Source of the DNA: CAZUWH01 sp964624075
GTDB lineage: Bacteria; Pseudomonadota; Alphaproteobacteria; Rhodospirillales; Rhodospirillaceae
Reading direction: 5' to 3'
Assembly (NCBI GenBank): GCA_964624075.1
Contig: CAZUWH010000011.1
Coordinates: forward strand, 9,720-73,719
Length of the DNA: 64,000 nucleotides
The notes under the pieces are model-generated. The model searched no databases. It was not told the DNA's origin and saw only the letters and a list, made by a program, of their open reading frames with translations. This document shows positions 1-8,147 of the stretch, piece after piece. Numbering within the stretch: position 1 is the first letter of the stretch; the number at the start of each line of letters is the position of its first letter. The translations under genes were made by a program, and so were the position numbers.

Positions 1-1
1 G

Positions 2-553
2 CAGGCGCAGTTGCTGGAACGAATACGCAGCGAAGTCGGTGTTGAACGTTTTCTGCAGAACGCCGCGTTCATTGTCGAACGGTTGCAGTCCTTTGCCGTG
101 GATATTCCCCGCGTCTATCAGACACAGGTGGACGAAGAGATGTGGAAAGAGTTCTACAAGGGCGACACGGCGGTCTTTCTGCGTTCCCTTCTGAAAAGCC
201 TGACGCGGGCCGAACTGCAAGCCATCAAGAACTGTTTCGAGGAAAATGCCGAGTTCCGTGAATTTGTGTCACGCTACATGGCCGAGTTTAAAAGCCCGTT
301 GCACCAGGTGTGGGCCTGCGACCGACCTGATGTTCTGGCGGCTGCCTTCACGAGTACCGACGTGGGCAAGCTCTATTTGACTCTGGCCAAGGCCCTTGGG
401 GCGCATCGAATGAGAAAAACATACAACGACACGCCGAAGACTGGGCCTCATCCCGGCGCCTTCACCGCTACGGCTCTTTCATTTCTTCCGCCGGGGTATT
501 TTTGCAACACTATTGCAACACCGGTCCAGGCATGCCGCGACGGGGGCGAATGA
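2..553 (+). CDS. C-terminal part of an unrecognised protein (5' truncated by the window edge)
   Basis: The frame is already open at base 2, so only the C-terminal about 183 codons are present and no start can be assigned. The visible protein is rich in charged residues and looks helical, with the stretch LKSLTRAELQAIKNC and then LYLTLAKALG; no catalytic motif or membrane segment is seen. The last about 45 codons are proline- and glycine-rich, unlike the rest, and the last 75 bases overlap the 3' end of rnhB on the other strand. The native stop may therefore have been lost or frameshifted near position 400. I do not recognise the family. Coding status of the first about 135 codons is fairly sure, the tail is doubtful. 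Confidence 0.6.
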   Translation, partial: QAQLLERIRSEVGVERFLQNAAFIVERLQSFAVDIPRVYQTQVDEEMWKEFYKGDTAVFLRSLLKSLTRAELQAIKNCFEENAEFREFVSRYMAEFKSPLHQVWACDRPDVLAAAFTSTDVGKLYLTLAKALGAHRMRKTYNDTPKTGPHPGAFTATALSFLPPGYFCNTIATPVQACRDGGE

Positions 554-1120
554 GCACCGATGATGCGGCGTGAGACCCAGGCGGGCAAGGGCTGCCCGAT
601 GGGCTGGTGTGCCATAACCCTTGTTGGTCTCCCACCCATAACCGGGATGCTCCGCCGCAAGACACGCCATCAGACGATCACGGGTGACCTTGGCCACGAT
701 GGAAGCCGCCGCTACCGATGCGGAGAGCCCGTCTCCCTTGACCAGAAGGGTGACAGGACAGGACAGGAGGGGCCCCCGGTTGCCATCGACGATGACATGG
801 TCAACACCCTGCAAGGCCGCCATGGCCCGTTCCATGGCGCGAAAGGTGGCCTGAAGGATGTTCAGGGAATCGATTTCAGCGACTTCGGCCTGCCCGATCC
901 CGATGTCGGCACAATCGCGCAGGGCCGTGAAAAGGCTCTCCCGCACGGCGGGTTGCAGTTTCTTGGAGTCGTCAAGGGCCCCCAGCAGTTCTACCGAAAG
1001 ACGAGTCGAATCAAGAACAACCGCTGCTACTACCACCGGACCCGCCCAGGGCCCGCGTCCAGCTTCATCGATGCCAGCGACCCGTCCGCCCAATTGCCTC
1101 TCAAGGTTCATGTCAGGCAT
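479..1120 (-). CDS. rnhB: ribonuclease HII
   Basis: RNase HII cleaves the RNA strand of RNA-DNA hybrids and removes misincorporated ribonucleotides from the chromosome. The 213-residue protein has the family signature VAGIDEAGRGPWAGP near the N-terminus, which supplies the Asp-Glu metal ligands (about D18/E19), then VIVDGN and ASIVAKVTRD with further acidic and lysine positions. An upstream in-frame extension to 1198 exists, but the ATG at 1120 gives the normal N-terminus and overlaps the 3' end of rlmE by 8 bases, which suggests translational coupling. It is the last gene of a minus-strand series hslV-hslU-rlmE-rnhB. The C-terminal extension after CSFAPV (about 20 residues, basic) is not conserved. 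Confidence 0.95.
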   Translation of the reverse strand: MPDMNLERQLGGRVAGIDEAGRGPWAGPVVVAAVVLDSTRLSVELLGALDDSKKLQPAVRESLFTALRDCADIGIGQAEVAEIDSLNILQATFRAMERAMAALQGVDHVIVDGNRGPLLSCPVTLLVKGDGLSASVAAASIVAKVTRDRLMACLAAEHPGYGWETNKGYGTPAHRAALARLGLTPHHRCSFAPVAACLDRCCNSVAKIPRRKK

Positions 1121-1802
1121 GAGGCGGATCTCCGTGAAACCCCTGCGCGACCAGATAAATCTCCGCCGATTCCTTGCGACTGGCCGGTGGCTTGACATGA
1201 CGCACCGCCGCGAAGCGGCGCTTCATCTCGGCAAGCAGGGTCTGTTCCGTACCACCCTGGAACACCTTGGCTACGAAGGCCCCGCCAGGAACCAGAACGT
1301 TCAGCGCGAACGTGCAAGCGGCCTCGACCAGAACCAGGATGCGCAGATGATCCGTCCGTCGATGGCCGATGGTATTGGGCGACATGTCCGATAGGACCAC
1401 CTCAGCCCACCCCCCTTCCAGCGCCTGCCGGAGCCGATCCGAGCTGTCGGCAGCCATGAAGTCGTGGGTCAGGCACGTAGCGCCTAACACGGGACTCCAG
1501 GGGTTGATATCGATGGCGACAACCTGTCCACCCCGCGACTGGCCGGCTTTGACCAGGGCCACGGCCACCTGTGTCCATCCTCCCGGTGCGGCACCCAGAT
1601 CCACCACCCTTTGGCCCGGTTTCAGGATATGCAGCTTATCATTGAGTTCTAACAGCTTGAAGGCCGCCCGCGACCGATAGCCGAGTCGATGCGTTTCAGC
1701 CACATAGGGGTCGCTGATCTGCCGTTGCAGCCACCACGTGGAAGAGAGCTTGCGCCGTTTCGGTCTGCGTTCTTCCTCTGTGCCCTTGTGCCGATCGTCC
1801 AT
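1113..1802 (-). CDS. rlmE: 23S rRNA (uridine-2'-O-)-methyltransferase
   Basis: RlmE (FtsJ/RrmJ) methylates the 2'-hydroxyl of U2552 (E. coli numbering) in 23S rRNA using S-adenosylmethionine. The 229-residue protein shows the FtsJ core: GYRSRAAFKLLEL with the catalytic Lys, the SAM-binding motif VVDLGAAPGGWTQVA, LSDMSPN with the catalytic Asp, and VAKVFQGG with the third member of the K-D-K-E tetrad. I chose the ATG at 1802 because it gives the usual basic N-terminal lead of about 30 residues; ATGs at 1874 and a further in-frame extension to 1925 are possible. It lies about 160 bases downstream of hslU and overlaps rnhB. Confidence 0.93.
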   Translation of the reverse strand: MDDRHKGTEEERRPKRRKLSSTWWLQRQISDPYVAETHRLGYRSRAAFKLLELNDKLHILKPGQRVVDLGAAPGGWTQVAVALVKAGQSRGGQVVAIDINPWSPVLGATCLTHDFMAADSSDRLRQALEGGWAEVVLSDMSPNTIGHRRTDHLRILVLVEAACTFALNVLVPGGAFVAKVFQGGTEQTLLAEMKRRFAAVRHVKPPASRKESAEIYLVAQGFHGDPPHA

Positions 1803-1937
1803 CCGTTTGTCCCATGCATTCCCCTGTATCCGGTCCCCCTCTGGCCATAACCCGCCCCTCATGACTGGACTCATGCTCTTGTACTCTTTGAGCCTTGATC
1901 GGTCACAATCAAGGCGCGAAGGCATTACGGGGCCTAT

Positions 1938-1960
1938 CAGGGCAAATTCCCCCTGCCCTG
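1938..1960 (-). terminator. inverted repeat after hslU, possible terminator
   Basis: A 7-bp perfect inverted repeat (CAGGGCA / TGCCCTG, 9-base loop) lies just past the hslU stop in the gap before rlmE. There is no clear T-tract on the minus strand, so it may be an attenuating or mRNA-stabilising hairpin and not a strong intrinsic terminator. Confidence 0.35.
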
Positions 1961-1966
1961 CGACTT

Positions 1967-3280
1967 CTACAGAATGAACTTGCTCAGGTCGGCGTTTCTG
2001 GCCAATTCACCGACCCGTTCATGAACCATGGCGGCATCGATGCGGATATGTTCCCCCGACCGATCGGTTGCGGTAAAGCTGATGTCATCGAGCAGCCGTT
2101 CCATGACCGTGTGCAACCGGCGCGCCCCGATGTTCTCGATGTTGCGGTTGATCTCGGCTGCCAGATCAGCGATGGCAGCGACAGCCTCTTCCGTGAAATC
2201 AAGGGTCACCGCCTCTGTTGCCAGGAGGGCGCAGTACTGTTTGATGAGGCTGGCTTCCGGTTCGGTGAGAATGCGGACGAAATCATCGCGACTGAGTGCC
2301 TTCAGCTCGACTCGAATCGGCAGGCGTCCCTGGAGTTCGGGCAGCAGATCGGATGGCTTTGACAGGTGAAAGGCGCCGGAGGCAATGAACAGGATGTGAT
2401 CAGTTTTGACACTGCCATGTTTGGTGGCCACAGAGGTCCCCTCGATCAAGGGCAGGAGATCGCGCTGGACCCCTTCCCGAGATACGTCAGCCCCGCCAAG
2501 GTGTCCTTCGCGACCACAGATCTTGTCCACTTCATCGATGAAAACAATTCCATGATTTTCAACCGTATTGATCGCCTCTTTCACTACTTTGTCCTGATCC
2601 ATGAGCTTGTCACCTTCCTCGGCAATCAGGAGTTTGTAGGCATCACCCACGTTCACCCGTCGTGTCCGCGTGCGTCCACCAAACATCTTGCCAACCAGAT
2701 CGTTCAGGTTGAGCATGCCCATCTGCATGCCGGGAATGCCGGTGATATCCATGGTCGGCATGTTTATGGCTCCCGTATCCTGGAGCTCGATGTCGATTTC
2801 CCGGTCATTGAGCTGGTTGTCGTGCAACATCTTGCGGAACTTGGCCCGGGTTTCCGGCTGCGCGGACGTGCCAACCAGCACATCGAGCACCCGTTCTTCG
2901 GCCATTCCTTCGGCCTTGGCCCGCACCTGCCGGCGCAACCGTTCCCGTGCCATGGCGATGGCGGTTTCCATCAGATCCCGGACGATGCTTTCCACGTCGC
3001 GTCCCACATAGCCGACCTCGGTGAACTTAGTTGCTTCCACCTTGAGGAACGGCGCTTGCGCGAGACGGGCCAGACGCCGCGCGATTTCGGTTTTGCCGAC
3101 ACCGGTCGGGCCGATCATAAGAATATTCTTAGGAAGCACCTCCTCGCGAAGTTCTCCTGTAAGTTGCTGACGCCGCCAGCGGTTGCGAAGCGCAATGGCA
3201 ACGGCACGTTTAGCCTCTTCCTGACCAATGATGAACCGGTCGAGTTCAGAGACAATCTCGCGGGGGCTGAAGGCTGTCAT
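1967..3280 (-). CDS. hslU: ATP-dependent protease ATPase subunit HslU
   Basis: HslU is the AAA+ unfoldase that feeds substrates into the HslV peptidase chamber in the cytoplasm. The 437-residue protein starts with the typical SPREIVSELDRFIIGQ segment, has a Walker A motif GPTGVGKT at about residues 57-64, a sensor/pore-loop region EVGYVGRDVES, a Walker B GIVFIDEVDK in the middle and the conserved C-terminal tail ending DLSKFIL, which inserts between HslV subunits. The full family length is present. Its ATG overlaps the hslV stop by 4 bases (ATGA), as expected for a coupled hslVU operon. Confidence 0.98.
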   Translation of the reverse strand: MTAFSPREIVSELDRFIIGQEEAKRAVAIALRNRWRRQQLTGELREEVLPKNILMIGPTGVGKTEIARRLARLAQAPFLKVEATKFTEVGYVGRDVESIVRDLMETAIAMARERLRRQVRAKAEGMAEERVLDVLVGTSAQPETRAKFRKMLHDNQLNDREIDIELQDTGAINMPTMDITGIPGMQMGMLNLNDLVGKMFGGRTRTRRVNVGDAYKLLIAEEGDKLMDQDKVVKEAINTVENHGIVFIDEVDKICGREGHLGGADVSREGVQRDLLPLIEGTSVATKHGSVKTDHILFIASGAFHLSKPSDLLPELQGRLPIRVELKALSRDDFVRILTEPEASLIKQYCALLATEAVTLDFTEEAVAAIADLAAEINRNIENIGARRLHTVMERLLDDISFTATDRSGEHIRIDAAMVHERVGELARNADLSKFIL

Positions 3281-3828
3281 AGGCTTTCGATGACCACGTT
3301 GTCGTTGGTATAAACACAGATGCCGGCCGCGATGGCCATGGCACGGCGGGCGATGATCTCGGCGTCGAGACCTTCCACGGTGATCAACGCCCGGGCCGCA
3401 GCCAGGGCATAATTGCCGCCCGAACCGATCCCGATCAGGCCGTCTTCGGGTTCCAGCACGTCACCGCTCCCCGTGAGGAGCAGTGAGACCATACGGTCGG
3501 CCACAACCATCATGGCCTCAAGCCGGCGCAGGTAGCGGTCAGTCCGCCAGTCCTTGGCCAGTTCGACACAGGCACGGGTCAACTGGCCGACATGCTTTTC
3601 TAACTTGCCTTCCAGGCGTTCGAACAGCGTAAAAGCATCGGCCGTGGAGCCGGCAAACCCGGCGATGATAAGCCCCTCTCCTCCCAGCCGCCGCACCTTG
3701 CGGGCATTGGATTTGACCACCGTCTGGCCAAGAGAGACCTGTCCATCGCCGGCAACGACCACCCGCCCGGCCTTACGCACGGAAAGAATAGTCGTCCCGT
3801 GCCAATGCGCCTCGTCATTTCGTTGCAT
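3277..3828 (-). CDS. hslV: ATP-dependent protease peptidase subunit HslV
   Basis: HslV is a proteasome-beta-like threonine peptidase that forms a double hexamer and degrades proteins unfolded by HslU. The catalytic threonine is the first T of HWHGTTILSVRK (residue 12 from the ATG at 3828), which would be exposed by removal of a short propeptide. VVVAGDGQVSLGQ and GIGSGGNYALAAARAL are the conserved core. A GTG 39 bases upstream is in frame, but the ATG at 3828 has an AGGCGG sequence just before it and gives the normal propeptide length. The protein is 183 residues. It is first in the hslVU pair; no clear sigma-32 heat-shock promoter could be recognised upstream. Confidence 0.96.
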   Translation of the reverse strand: MQRNDEAHWHGTTILSVRKAGRVVVAGDGQVSLGQTVVKSNARKVRRLGGEGLIIAGFAGSTADAFTLFERLEGKLEKHVGQLTRACVELAKDWRTDRYLRRLEAMMVVADRMVSLLLTGSGDVLEPEDGLIGIGSGGNYALAAARALITVEGLDAEIIARRAMAIAAGICVYTNDNVVIESL

Positions 3829-4187
3829 GCCGCCTGCTATCCCGCACGTGTTAAGACAATCATTCACAAGAGTTTATCATAACATAAGCTGAAAAACGAT
3901 GCATTGTCCGCGCAGACGGGCTGGACCACCGGCTGGCCCTGATCTTCAGGAAAGGAAAACGCACACCGATCGTACATGTTAGACCGGCAAAGACATGCGT
4001 ATTCCCTGGCCCATCATGGGAGGACTATCTCGTTGGCATGGTGGTTGGCATCATGGCAGGCTGCGAGAACATGCAGTGCATCTTGAGCCGCCTACCCCTC
4101 CAGGCAGTGCTGGTATGGTCTGTCCGGCTGGGAAAATGGCTGCTCACGAGCCCGAATCTGAATCACCACCAAGAAGCTGGATCAATC
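3829..4187. other. gene-free stretch between hslV and the XRE gene
   Basis: About 360 bases with no convincing gene. The part nearest hslV must hold its promoter: on the minus strand a TATGAT hexamer lies at 3876-3881, but no good -35 sits 16-18 bases upstream. The part next to the XRE gene (4144-4187) contains what used to be the end of that gene, in another frame. Confidence 0.5.
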
Positions 4188-4616
4188 TCAGTAATTCCTG
4201 AATTCCTGACGGGCCTTCGGGTTGAGGATCCGCCAGAAGGCGCGGATCAATTCCAATGTTTCGGTGCGTTCCATGTAACCGGTCCCGTCGGGAATTGCCC
4301 CGGCTTCCTGGAGAGGGGCAGGTGTTTCCGTGTTGATGCGTTGCTGTAAGACGACCTCCGTATTGAGTCCCTGGAACAGGTGTGTCACAGGGATGTTCAG
4401 TACCTGGCAAATATCATAAAGCCGGCTGGCGCTGACCCGGTTTCTGCCCTGTTCATATTTTTGTATCTGTTGGAACGCCATACCGATGGCATTCGCCACC
4501 TGTTCCTGGCTCAGGCGCAAAACCTCACGCCACAGCCGTCGGCCAACATAGATATCGACCGGATCGAGCGTGTTGTCATCGTTTTCCGAGAGAACACTGT
4601 CCACTTTTTCAACCAT
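4188..4616 (-). CDS. XRE-family transcriptional regulator, C-terminally truncated
   Basis: A DNA-binding regulator of the alphaproteobacterial XRE type (Cro/C1 helix-turn-helix). Residues about 18-75 form the HTH_3 domain: RLWREVLRLSQEQVANAIG, then FQQIQKYEQGRNRVSASRLY, which is the recognition-helix region. A glutamine/proline linker and a helix LELIRAFWRILNPKARQEF follow. The frame stops at FRNY, 142 residues in total. An exact 8-bp tandem duplication directly before the stop shifts the frame. Removing one copy would restore the expected ending LLRLIQLLGGDSDSGS, read to a stop at 4144. The HTH is intact, so DNA binding may survive. The target genes are unknown. I chose the ATG at 4616 over an in-frame extension to 4646. 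Confidence 0.85.
   Translation of the reverse strand: MVEKVDSVLSENDDNTLDPVDIYVGRRLWREVLRLSQEQVANAIGMAFQQIQKYEQGRNRVSASRLYDICQVLNIPVTHLFQGLNTEVVLQQRINTETPAPLQEAGAIPDGTGYMERTETLELIRAFWRILNPKARQEFRNY
4194..4209. repeat. 8-bp tandem duplication that truncates the XRE gene
   Basis: The octamer AATTCCTG occurs twice in direct tandem (4194-4201 and 4202-4209). One copy fits the expected reading frame; the second adds 8 bases, moves the frame and produces the early stop at 4188. This is a typical slippage product and could revert. Confidence 0.8.
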
Positions 4617-5026
4617 GTTGTTTGGTATACATGACCATAGACGCATATGCCAGAGCCAGGGAGTTGCCGGTTCCTCGAACGACCGTATACTATTAAAGAA
4701 TCTAGACCATCATGACAATGCCATAAACAGGTAAATCATTTGTCTCTGATCAATCTGATAACAGACATAGCCAGACGTATGCATCTAATACGTTTCATTC
4801 AAAATGGTATGATCACAGTCTGATAAGAGGGTTAATCCTATTACGCTCGAACTGCGAAGAACAACCTTTTCAGCACATAGAACACGCACAGACATTTGTA
4901 AGAGAGTATAGACTGTCATGATCAACACGTATCGGCTCTGGCACGCCATCCCCTCTGGCGCAGATTGCGCCGGACTGCTAACAAGGATGCCCGGGGGGAC
5001 ACGAATCGAAAGCAGGGAGTCCAACC
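4617..5026. other. AT-rich divergent promoter region (XRE gene / hisB)
   Basis: About 410 bases that are visibly more AT-rich than the surroundings and carry no gene. It must hold the promoters of the minus-strand XRE gene and of hisB. For the XRE gene a weak pair is visible on the minus strand: TTGTCA (4713-4718) and TAATAG (4690-4695) with a 17-base spacer. The near-repeated phrases TCTGATAA at about 4764 and 4819 could be part of an operator. No tRNA or riboswitch was recognised. Confidence 0.4.
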
Positions 5027-5626
5027 ATGCGCACGGCCCACGTTCACCGGATCACCAAGGAAACCGATATCACCGTTACCCTCAGCCTTGACGGCACGGG
5101 ACTCCATGATATCCGCACAGAGGCAGGATTCCTGAATCATATGCTGGAGCAACTCTGCCGCCACAGCTTGATGGATCTGTCCCTCCATGCCACCGGTGAT
5201 ACCCACATCGATCTGCACCATCTGACCGAAGACACCGGCCTTGCCATCGGCGAGGCCGTTGCGCGCGCCCTTGGGACACGCCAGGGCATCAACCGTTATG
5301 GGATGGCCTATATTCCCATGGACGAGGCGCTGTTGCGGGGGGTCATTGACCTGTCCAACCGGCCTTATCTGGTATGGCAGGTAGCCTTGACTCGTCCCAG
5401 GCTGGGCGACATGGATACTGAACTGTTCAAGGAGTGGTTCCAGGCCTTCGCCAACACAGCGGGCGCTGCGGTGCATGTCGCGTGTCTGTATGGGGAGAAT
5501 ACCCATCATATTGTCGAAGGGTGCTACAAGGCTCTGGCACGCGCCTTGCGCCAGGCGGTCGCCATCGATTCCCGGGTCGCCGATGCCGTCCCCTCCACCA
5601 AGGGCGTACTAGGCGGTTCCCTTTGA
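5027..5626 (+). CDS. hisB: imidazoleglycerol-phosphate dehydratase
   Basis: This enzyme dehydrates imidazole-glycerol phosphate to imidazole-acetol phosphate in histidine synthesis, using two Mn ions per site. The 199-residue monofunctional form is present, without the histidinol-phosphatase domain found in enterobacterial HisB. Metal-binding signatures are visible in the two half-repeats: GFLNHMLEQLCRHSLMDL, DLHHLTEDTGLAIGEA, and NTHHIVEGCYKALARALR. AGGGAG lies 7-12 bases before the ATG. hisH follows 33 bases downstream; the phosphatase step could be supplied by the hisN-like gene at 18.1 kb. Confidence 0.97.
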   Translation: MRTAHVHRITKETDITVTLSLDGTGLHDIRTEAGFLNHMLEQLCRHSLMDLSLHATGDTHIDLHHLTEDTGLAIGEAVARALGTRQGINRYGMAYIPMDEALLRGVIDLSNRPYLVWQVALTRPRLGDMDTELFKEWFQAFANTAGAAVHVACLYGENTHHIVEGCYKALARALRQAVAIDSRVADAVPSTKGVLGGSL

Positions 5627-5659
5627 CTAGCTCAAACCAGCATCGAGACAGGAGCGAGC

Positions 5660-6298
5660 GTGAACACCGTCGTCATCATCGACTATGGATCAGGCAACCT
5701 GCGTTCAGCCGCCAAGGCATTTACGCATGTCATGGCCGAAAGCGGCAAGAGTGGCACCGTCCGGGTCTCAGCCCGGCCTGAAGAGGTGCGCGCCGCTGAC
5801 CGCATTGTTCTCCCAGGCGTGGGGGCTTTCGGCGATTGCTGGCAGGGACTTGCCACCGTGCCGGGGCTGATGGAAGCCTTGACCGAAGCCGTCATCAGGC
5901 AGGGGCGGCCGTTTCTCGGCATCTGTGTCGGCATGCAGCTTATGGCTAGCATCGGCCGCGAACATGGTGAACATGCCGGACTGGACTGGATCAGGGGAGA
6001 GGTGGTGCCAATCGACGCGCCAACCCTGAAAGTGCCGCACATGGGATGGAACGAACTCGAACCCGTGTACCCGCATCCTTTGCTTACCGGTCTGTCTGAG
6101 CACCTCCATGCCTATTTTGTGCACAGCTACCATTTTGTTACAGCCGATCCTGGCCACCGTCTCGCCACTGTCACGTATGGCACCCCTCTTGCGGCTATGG
6201 TCGGTCGCGACAATCTGGTCGGCACCCAATTTCATCCCGAGAAAAGCCAAGCCCTTGGTCTGATCCTGATCGCCAATTTTCTACGCTGGTCGCCGTGA
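5660..6298 (+). CDS. hisH: imidazole glycerol phosphate synthase, glutamine amidotransferase subunit
   Basis: HisH hydrolyses glutamine and channels ammonia to HisF, which forms IGP and AICAR. The 212-residue class I amidotransferase has the nucleophile in PFLGICVGMQL and the His-Glu pair in TQFHPEKSQ, and the N-terminal start VVIIDYGSGNLRSA is typical. The start is a GTG with AGGAGCGAG directly upstream. hisB is 33 bases upstream. The usual downstream partners hisA and hisF are absent: 16 bases after the stop lies the end of the convergent cbiG-cobJ gene, so its obligate partner HisF must be encoded elsewhere. Confidence 0.97.
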   Translation: MNTVVIIDYGSGNLRSAAKAFTHVMAESGKSGTVRVSARPEEVRAADRIVLPGVGAFGDCWQGLATVPGLMEALTEAVIRQGRPFLGICVGMQLMASIGREHGEHAGLDWIRGEVVPIDAPTLKVPHMGWNELEPVYPHPLLTGLSEHLHAYFVHSYHFVTADPGHRLATVTYGTPLAAMVGRDNLVGTQFHPEKSQALGLILIANFLRWSP

Positions 6299-6314
6299 TC
6301 TGGTCGTAAGATCC

Positions 6315-8147
6315 TTATCCCGGGTCCTGTTGCCGTCCTCCCTGACGGTGGCTGCCATAGCCGCGCGGGGTGTAGATCCACTCCCGGCGGCCAAGGGTGG
6401 CCCGTCGGCTCTCACTGTTGCCGACCAGAACCAGGGTCAGCATGTTAGCCTGTTCCGGGGTCAGCTCATCCAGGCGGATGATGGTCACGTGCTCCTCTGT
6501 CCGACCCAGATTGCGGGCCAGGACCACGGGCGTTTCAGCGGCACGGTGGGCAAGCAGGATATCGCGTGCCTGGGCAAACTGGTCCCGGCGGCGTTGCGAG
6601 ACCGGATTGTAGAACGCGACGACGAAATCCGCTGTTGCCGCCGCCTGGAGGCGACGGACGATGACCGGCCAGGGAGTCAGAAGATCAGACAGCGAGATAG
6701 CGCAGAAGTCGTGCCCGAGCGGCGCGCCTGCCCGTGCCGCTGCCGCCTGAGCAGCCGATACGCCGGGAACCACATCGACCGCAATCCGGTTCCAGTCGGC
6801 ACGGTCCGCTTCGGCCATCAATTCGAATACCAGCGTTGCCAGGGAATAAATACCCGCATCTCCCGAGCATACCAGTGAGACCGTCTCGCCTGCGGCGGCG
6901 AGCGCGAGGGCAGTACGGACCCGTTCTGCTTCGGCACCTATGGGGCTATCATGGCATGTCTTGTCTTCGGCAGCACGGCCCAGCAGGTCCAGGTAAAGGC
7001 CATAGCCGACCAGGTGATCCGACTCGACGATGGCCGCCGATGCGGCGGGGGTTCGCCATGCGGCAGTGCCAGGACCGATCCCGACCACATGCAACCGACC
7101 TTGTGCCCGTCCGACCCGCAGCGGGTCAATGGCAGAGGGAGCACGGGCAATGGCACAGGTGACGCGCGCGCCACGCTGTTTCTCCACCACCAGCACGGCA
7201 TCAGGACCGGCAGCGGCCAGCGCCGCAGCCTCGGCCACCCCATGGCAGCCAACCGCCCGAAACACTTCCCGAGAAGGATGCATCAGCCGTGGTGTCAGGG
7301 TTTCCAGTTCGGATGCGGACAGGAACCGGGCCGGCACGGCCAGAGTCTGGGCCAAGGCCAGCACGGCCGGTTCATCAGCCTTCAGATCAAGCGAGGCAAC
7401 CACCGCCACCGACTGTGGCGACAACTTGTGACGGGCCAGGGTCAGAAAGACATGCTGAGCCAGTCGCTCCGGCAAAACGCTCCGCTCGCAGCCGACACCA
7501 ACGGCCAGAGTCGGGGGGTGGAGCACCAGGGTCTGATCACTGATGGCCGCCACCCGGTCGGTGACTCGCACCGTCAGGGCTGACGGTGTTGAAGTGAACG
7601 GCGCGCCTGTCGCAGTGATCCAGTCCGCCGTGCCGGCCTCCACCCGCAACGTGACCGGTTTGTCGTCAACCAGGGCAGCCATGACCGTCCTAACGGCAAC
7701 CGGATTGGCCACACGCCAACCGGGTGGCGGCTCATCCAGGGCCAGCCCCCAGCGAACATCGCCAGCCGTGGTGATGGCCGGGGACACCGCGAACAGACGG
7801 GCCAGAACGCGGGCCAGGTCGTTGCCCCCGTGATGGCTGCCGAGCAGAGGGACCACGGCGCTGCCGTCACTGGCCACCGCTAGGACCGGCGGTTCATTTT
7901 GCTTGTCGGTCAGAACCGCTCCCAGGGCACGGATCAGGATGCTGCTCGCGCACACGCCTATGATAGCATGACCGGCCTGGAACAACTGACGTAGGTGTGC
8001 AGCGAGATCGGTGAAGGCATCGTCGATTTCCGGCACCCGTCCTTTGGGGCCGTGCAGGCAGGCACCGGGCAGGGCATGAAGAATCCGCCGTGCCGTTCCC
8101 AGGCCCGATGGGCTAAGAACCACGACGGCTGCCGACTTCGCGCACAT
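6315..8147 (-). CDS. cobJ: CbiG-CobJ fusion: cobalt-precorrin 5A hydrolase-like / precorrin-3B C17-methyltransferase
   Basis: A 610-residue two-part corrin-ring enzyme. The N-terminal about 350 residues are CbiG-like: a variable N-terminal part with GVCASSILIRALG and GSHHGGNDLA, then the CbiG C-terminal domain starting at LAVGVGCERSV and including KADEPAVLALAQ and FRAVGCHGVAEAAAL. The C-terminal about 245 residues are a tetrapyrrole methylase of the CobJ/CbiH type with GRLHVVGIGPG, LVGYGLYLDLL, VCSGDAGIYSLA, VVPGVSAAQAAAARAGAPLGHDF and VAFYNPVSQRRRDQ. CobJ contracts the ring at C17; CbiG opens the delta-lactone in the anaerobic pathway. The ATG at 8147 overlaps the cobI stop (TGATG) with AAAGGTGG upstream, so the in-frame extension to 8270 is not used. 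Whether both halves are active cannot be told. Confidence 0.93.
   Translation of the reverse strand: MCAKSAAVVVLSPSGLGTARRILHALPGACLHGPKGRVPEIDDAFTDLAAHLRQLFQAGHAIIGVCASSILIRALGAVLTDKQNEPPVLAVASDGSAVVPLLGSHHGGNDLARVLARLFAVSPAITTAGDVRWGLALDEPPPGWRVANPVAVRTVMAALVDDKPVTLRVEAGTADWITATGAPFTSTPSALTVRVTDRVAAISDQTLVLHPPTLAVGVGCERSVLPERLAQHVFLTLARHKLSPQSVAVVASLDLKADEPAVLALAQTLAVPARFLSASELETLTPRLMHPSREVFRAVGCHGVAEAAALAAAGPDAVLVVEKQRGARVTCAIARAPSAIDPLRVGRAQGRLHVVGIGPGTAAWRTPAASAAIVESDHLVGYGLYLDLLGRAAEDKTCHDSPIGAEAERVRTALALAAAGETVSLVCSGDAGIYSLATLVFELMAEADRADWNRIAVDVVPGVSAAQAAAARAGAPLGHDFCAISLSDLLTPWPVIVRRLQAAATADFVVAFYNPVSQRRRDQFAQARDILLAHRAAETPVVLARNLGRTEEHVTIIRLDELTPEQANMLTLVLVGNSESRRATLGRREWIYTPRGYGSHRQGGRQQDPG

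Noticed and set aside
3895..4350. Small plus-strand frames between hslV and the XRE gene
   Set aside because: They overlap the XRE gene in antisense and show no coding character.
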